Source of the DNA: Brasenia schreberi
Taxonomy: Eukaryota; Streptophyta; Magnoliopsida; Nymphaeales; Cabombaceae
Length of the DNA: 64,000 nucleotides
Direction: 5' to 3'
Assembly (NCBI GenBank): GCA_036023115.1
Contig: JAYKKT010000061.1
Location: 17,893,501 to 17,957,500 of the forward strand
Below, in pieces: positions 60,001 to 64,000 of the stretch. The translations under genes and the position numbers were made by a program. The notes beneath the pieces were generated by a model, which searched no databases, was not told the DNA's origin, and worked only from the letters and a program-made list of their open reading frames with translations. The first letter of the stretch is position 1. The number at the start of each line of letters is the position of its first letter.

Positions 60001-60650
60001 TAATCCCACGTGAAATTCAAGTGGGCCCCACCTCCATTTATGAGAAGGTGATGTGGGCCATGGATATGGATATTGGATTGGATTTTTGAATCCAAATCCA
60101 AATCCAAGTCCATACATGGGTTTGGATTGGGATTTGGATATATATGGTCCAGATCCGATCCAAACTGAACTCTGACTCCTTCGAGCTGTGTTCGAAATGA
60201 ACGGTTTGTGCGGGGCCTGACAGCATCAGTGCTCCGTCTGCGTTGGGTCTTCGCCAACATGATCATCCGCCTTTGTTTTCGCCTTCCGGAGATGACTTCA
60301 AACAAAGTTTCGATGATAACAGGGTCTTGGATGTTCGCGATCCTAGGGGTGTGGATTTGATACGAGAGTTGCTGTGCCGGGCTTGACATGCGCTCCGGTT
60401 CTGGGGCTCTCCTTAGCTTTCCTGGTCCTGTCTGGCTTAGGCCAAGCTGTTTCGGGGTTTTTTTTAAAAAAAACATGTTTACAAAGGTTTTAAAAGCCAT
60501 ATCATGTTTTTTTGAAATATAAAAGTTTAAAACATATATACAGGGTTGTCTGGAAGGCTCCTGGGTTTCCAGACTCAAAATAGCCCTTTGGGGCTGCTTT
60601 TACAAAACCAGATGGGTTTGAGAAATTCGTGGGATTTCGGTGTGTTTACA
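57061..60650 (-). repeat. 5' LTR of element G
   Basis: 3,590 bases, from GTGTTTACA at 60650 to 57061, where the inner end reads TATAGACG in place of TGTAGACG. The minus-strand TATA box is at 59405-59398, the donor GTAAGT at 59161-59156, and a telo-box at 59560-59569. Tandem repeats fill 57700-58290 and the 14-bp minisatellite lies at about 57580-57650. Confidence 0.95.
59372..59405 (-). promoter_or_regulatory. LTR promoter of element G (5' LTR)
   Basis: The minus strand reads TATATAAA, then a C-run longer than in the 3' LTR, TT and GGGGGCGGGTTT. This would be the start of G's genomic RNA. Confidence 0.65.
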
Positions 60651-60655
60651 GCCAT

Positions 60656-61046
60656 TCTTCCCATTCATACTCAATTGCATTCATTCCATACATCCCAAGC
60701 ACTCGACCTCCCCCTAGAGACGCTTCAGCATGCTAGGATGGCCGAACTAGATTTGCTAGATGAGAGGCGACTCCTTGCTATGGATCATGCTCGTGCATAA
60801 CGGCAAAGGATAGCCCGACACTATGGCAAACACATGAGACCTCGCCACTTTGAAGTGGGAGATCTAGTTTTGAAAATCATCCACTATCGTGGCCCACATC
60901 CCCTTGGAAAGTGGCGCCCCAAGTGGGATGGACCCTATGTTGTACGTGCAACCACCACGAACAACTCGTATTGGTTGATCGATGTAGAAGGTAGGAATTT
61001 AGTAGATCCTATCAATATCCAATACTTAAAGAAGTATTATGTGTAG
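60656..61046 (+). pseudogene. pol: Integrase C-terminal part of host element H
   Basis: This continues H's pol from 29657; the preceding GCCAT (60651-60655) is the second TSD copy of G. It encodes the end of the integrase core and the C-terminal domain with GPYVVRA, ending KKYYV at 61046. A TAA near 60798 replaces a Tyr codon. With 10302-10378 and 28268-29657 it completes the surviving part of H's pol. Confidence 0.92.
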
Positions 61047-62193
61047 GATTTAGGTTAAATTCCAATTTTTTAAAACCTTAGGGATATCTGCTTTGAGACT
61101 TAGGAAATAAGGTTCAAAGGCAAAATCGTGTGACCCTGAGTGAGAGAATTCGCACTTGTGAAAGAGTGGAGTCTTCCAAATCATGGTTATATTTCAAAAT
61201 CCTTCTTCTTACAAAGAAAGGCCTAGTTCAATATAGCAAGATACTTGCAAGTAGTACGTGCTATTTCTAAATAGGCTGATCTGGAATGGATCGAGTGTGA
61301 CCTTGGGATAAGTCCTCCTCTCTTCTCTTCTCCTTCCAAAAGGAAAACATGGCCCAAATAAAGGGCATTTTCCCATCCAAAGTCTCTTTCCAAAAGAAAG
61401 AATCCAGAATTCAAAAGAAAAAAAAATCGATTCTCTTGTGAAAAAGAGGGATTAAAGAAAAAATACTCCCAAAGGGAGACCCTCTATGAAAAAAAGGAAA
61501 AAAGAGGCCAAAAAGCTCAAAAAGAGCAGTGATATCTCTTTCCCATCCCTGACTTATCCCAAGTAAAACATGGTTCATTTCGAGGAATCCTAAAGTAAAA
61601 ATAGAATTTACTTACTTGAATTTCATTTTGTTTGAGAATTCGACGTTTCGAGTAAGACGTAGGAATTTGAAATATAGCTTGTTTTCTTATAAAACCTCCG
61701 CTAGATTAGCGAGTGTCAAGACTCAAGCAAGGACAAAAACGAAGAGCGCGAGATCCTTATGATTGAGACTCAAGACAGTTGTCCCTTTTGTAAATAGTTT
61801 TGTAAATAGCTATTGTAAATAGATTTTGAAAAAATCGAACATCGGACAGCATAGGATCTACTCACTTGGAGCAGCAGGCCTTGTAAGTCTCAAGAGTTCG
61901 ACCATATATGGTCTCTGGGAGGTTGCCACTCTTGGCACCCCACCCATGTCATGCATTTGCATACCCACGCATGGACATTTGCATAACATGATCCCATTTT
62001 AGGACCAGAAACCATTTTGCATATCCCTTTGGCGTGATATCTCCTCCTACCAGGGTTTTTAAAAGTGAGATTTTGCTAAAAGATTGGGATGATCCCATAT
62101 TTTCGTGTTTAGACCTAGGGAGACATTGAAAGGGGTGCTTTGTCGTCTTTGCCATTATCCAAATCAATTTGGATAATGACAAAGAGGGGCATC
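61047..62193 (+). other. 3' UTR of host element H with hairpin and polypurine tract
   Basis: It matches the 3' UTR of the other elements but is more diverged. Its terminal inverted repeat has arms CATTATCC and GGATAATG, changed in step compared with the other copies. The polypurine tract AAAGAGGGG is at 62181-62189. Confidence 0.85.
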
Positions 62194-63135
62194 TGTAAAC
62201 ACCCCGAAATCCCACGAATTTCTTAAATAAACCTAGTTTTGCAAAAGCAGACCCAAATCTGGAAACCCAGGAGCCTTTCAGGCAAACCCTGTACATATGC
62301 TTTAAACTATATATTTTTTAAATATGTATAATATTGTTTTAAAACTAAAAGACATTTTGAAACCCCACAAAGCGACTTGTCCTGATGAAAGCAGGACCAG
62401 TAGAGCAAAAGAGAGCCTGGAATCGGAGCACACGTCGAGCCTGGCACAACAACTCTTGTATTAGATTCATCCCCAGAATCTCGAATATCCAAGCCCCTGT
62501 TATCAACAAAATTGTTCGAAATCATCTCCGAAAGGTGAAAACAGAAGCGGACGACAATGTTGGTGAAGACCCAACGCAAGATGGAGTACTGATGCTATCA
62601 GGCCCCACATAAACTGTTCGTTTCGAACATACCCTGAAGGAGTCAGAATTCAGCTTTGGATCAGATCTGGACCACATATATCCAGATCCCAATCCAAACA
62701 CATATGTGGATTTGGATTTAGATTTGGATCCAAAGATCCAATCCAATATCCACATCCAAGGCCCACATCACCTTCTCATAAATGGAGGTGGGGCCCACTT
62801 GAAATTCACGTGGGATCTTGGGCATGAGAGAGAATGGGGAGGATTAGATATGAGTGCAATGTGTTAAGCTTGACTTGTGTGTCAAGTTTTGGGTTAATCA
62901 TGTGGGTTAGCCTAATTAGTGTAGGTTTAAGCTTGTATGAACCTACACCTAACCTAGGGCTGCACCAACATGATGCAATCAAGTCTATGGGCCATGCAAA
63001 GGGATGCTCCTAACCTAATCCCAAGCTAAACCCCCTAATCCTAGCCATTTACGATAATCCCGACCTAATCCTAACCTAATCACCTAACCTACTTCCCTAA
63101 TCCTTTCCTAATCCCAACCTAATCACCTAACCTAC
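62194..63135 (+). repeat. 3' LTR of host element H, first 942 bases
   Basis: It starts TGTAAACACC after the polypurine tract and contains the U3 palindrome region (62655-62685) and the start of the CCTAA tract. It is cut at 63135 by a minus-strand LTR, so H's right end is beyond the window. Confidence 0.88.
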
Positions 63136-63402
63136 TGTAGATGCAGAAAGTTCCCGCTTCTGGTTCTTTGGCCTGAAGCGAATCTTTTCGTGTGTCTAAG
63201 TTCTAATTAAGCAAAAAGGGTGTGCCAGCTAGCTTACTTAAGCTTGCAAAGAGATATTTTTAAATCTGACTCCTAACGTGGCGATTGTGAGCAAGCAAGC
63301 TCTTTTTGTCGTAGACCTTCTTGCACCAACGCGCAAGGGTCAGTTTGTACGCTTAAAAATCGAGTTTTTGAAATATGAGAACCTACAAAAACATTTTGAG
63401 GT
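63136..63402 (-). mobile_element. Diverged minus-strand LTR end inside H's LTR
   Basis: It begins TGTAGATGCAG and carries recognisable U5 blocks: the GTGCCAGCTAGCTTAC region and the GTCGTAGACCTTCTTGCACC region. It has many substitutions relative to the other LTRs. It is cut at 63403 by a further LTR. The remainder is outside the window. Confidence 0.75.
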
Positions 63403-64000
63403 TGTAGACGCGCGAAAATTCCCTGCCTCTCACCTTTTTAGGGCTCGGAGCAGATCCTCTCGTGCGTCTAAGGCTTTATTTATGCAAACAGGGCGTGCCA
63501 ACTAGCTTACCTAAGCTAGCGAAAATATATTTAACACTGACTTCTAAACATGGCGACTGTGAGCAAGTGAGCTCTTGTCGTCGCAGACCTTCTTGCACCG
63601 ATGCGCAAGGGTTAGTCTATATGCTTTGCAAAAATGTAAAGACAATACTGAAGGGAAATAACCGAAGGGAAATGACTTGTAAAGTAAGTGCCGAAGGGAG
63701 ATATGTATATAGAATATGTATATGAGCCCTTACTCGGGTCTTGCAAATAAGAGCGAAGGCTCAATGTGGGTGCGTGCTGGAATTGAAAGACTTACACACA
63801 CGACATGAAATTAAACCCAAATATAAATTGCAGTATGGCCTTGACTAAGGTCTTGGGAGTAAGAGCGAAAGCTCAATGTGTGTGAGTGCTTGAATTGAAG
63901 TACTACGCACACGACATAAATGAAACCCAAATATAACTGCAAAAAGGCCTTTACTAAGGTCTTGGGAGTAAGAGCGAAGGCTCAATGTGTGTGAGAGTGC
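63403..64000 (-). mobile_element. Minus-strand LTR running off the window
   Basis: It starts TGTAGACGC at 63403, with candidate TSD GAGGT (63398-63402). It has the U5 blocks, the 14-bp minisatellite and the first tandem repeats. Near 63635 about 300 bases of U5 present in the other LTRs are missing. Whether it is solo or part of a full element cannot be seen. Confidence 0.85.

Larger units (their letters stand above)
29658..60650 (-). mobile_element. Element G, complete Tat-type retrotransposon, TSD GCCAT
   Basis: G runs on the minus strand: 5' LTR 60650-57061, internal region 57060-33265, 3' LTR 33264-29658. It is flanked by GCCAT at 29653-29657 and 60651-60655. Composite element B interrupts its integrase gene. 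Without B the internal region is about 7.98 kb, matching A and B. Its coding regions carry at least ten stops. Confidence 0.95.
10302..63135 (+). mobile_element. Host element H, oldest visible layer, split by E, A and G
   Basis: H is a plus-strand element of the same family that received three insertions in its pol gene. Its remaining pieces are 10302-10378 (end of first RNase H and linker), 28268-29657 (second RNase H and most of integrase), 60656-61046 (end of integrase), 61047-62193 (3' UTR) and 62194-63135 (start of 3' LTR). The pieces join without loss once A and G and one copy of each duplication (AAAAC, GCCAT) are removed. Its gag, protease and RT lie left of the window, beyond element E. 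Confidence 0.9.

Overview
The window looks like intergenic heterochromatin from a flowering plant. I see no host gene, tRNA, rRNA or CRISPR array. Almost every base belongs to one family of long-LTR Ty3/gypsy (Metaviridae) retrotransposons inserted into each other. The family has LTRs of about 3.2-3.9 kb that begin TGTAAACACC and end GTCTACA, and internal regions of about 7.96 kb. Its order is gag-protease, stop codon, then RT, RNase H, a second archaeal-type RNase H, and integrase, with a GPY/F-type end and no chromodomain. That domain order is the mark of the plant Tat/Ogre clade. I cannot name the species.

Nesting, from outermost inwards, is supported by matching 5-bp target-site duplications (TSDs). 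Host element H (+) survives as three pieces of its pol gene (10302-10378, 28268-29657, 60656-61046), a 3' UTR and the start of its 3' LTR (62194-63135). Three elements sit in H's pol. Element E (+) is only its right end, 1776-10301. Element A (+, 10379-28262) has TSD AAAAC. Element G (-, 29658-60650) has TSD GCCAT. E carries solo LTR S1 (-, 6176-9349, TSD GGGCC) and is cut on the left by a diverged minus-strand LTR (1-1775). A carries solo LTR S2 (-, 20587-23881, TSD AAAAT). G's integrase gene is split by composite element B (+, 35113-50920, TSD AACCC). B is LTR-internal-LTR followed by a deleted second internal region and a 110-bp LTR stump. On the right, H's 3' LTR is cut by a minus-strand LTR (63136-63402), itself cut by another (63403 to the window end).

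Coding state: only B keeps an uninterrupted RT-RNaseH-aRNaseH-integrase frame (42191-45793). Its gag-protease has one frameshift near the end and its pol N-terminal linker has another. A and G carry several stops, many of them C-to-T changes. H and E are fragments.

How the parts would work together: each LTR has a telomere-like CCTAA tract, a TATA box, a GC hairpin and GTAAGT splice donors. Splice-acceptor-like sequences lie just before gag and just before pol. A primer-binding-type site follows the 5' LTR, and a hairpin plus polypurine tract precede the 3' LTR. The window holds no clearly new class of system. The most unusual points are the possible spliced-leader layout, the in-frame stop between gag-protease and pol, the loss of catalytic residues in the first RNase H, the tandem composite B, and several conserved hairpins.
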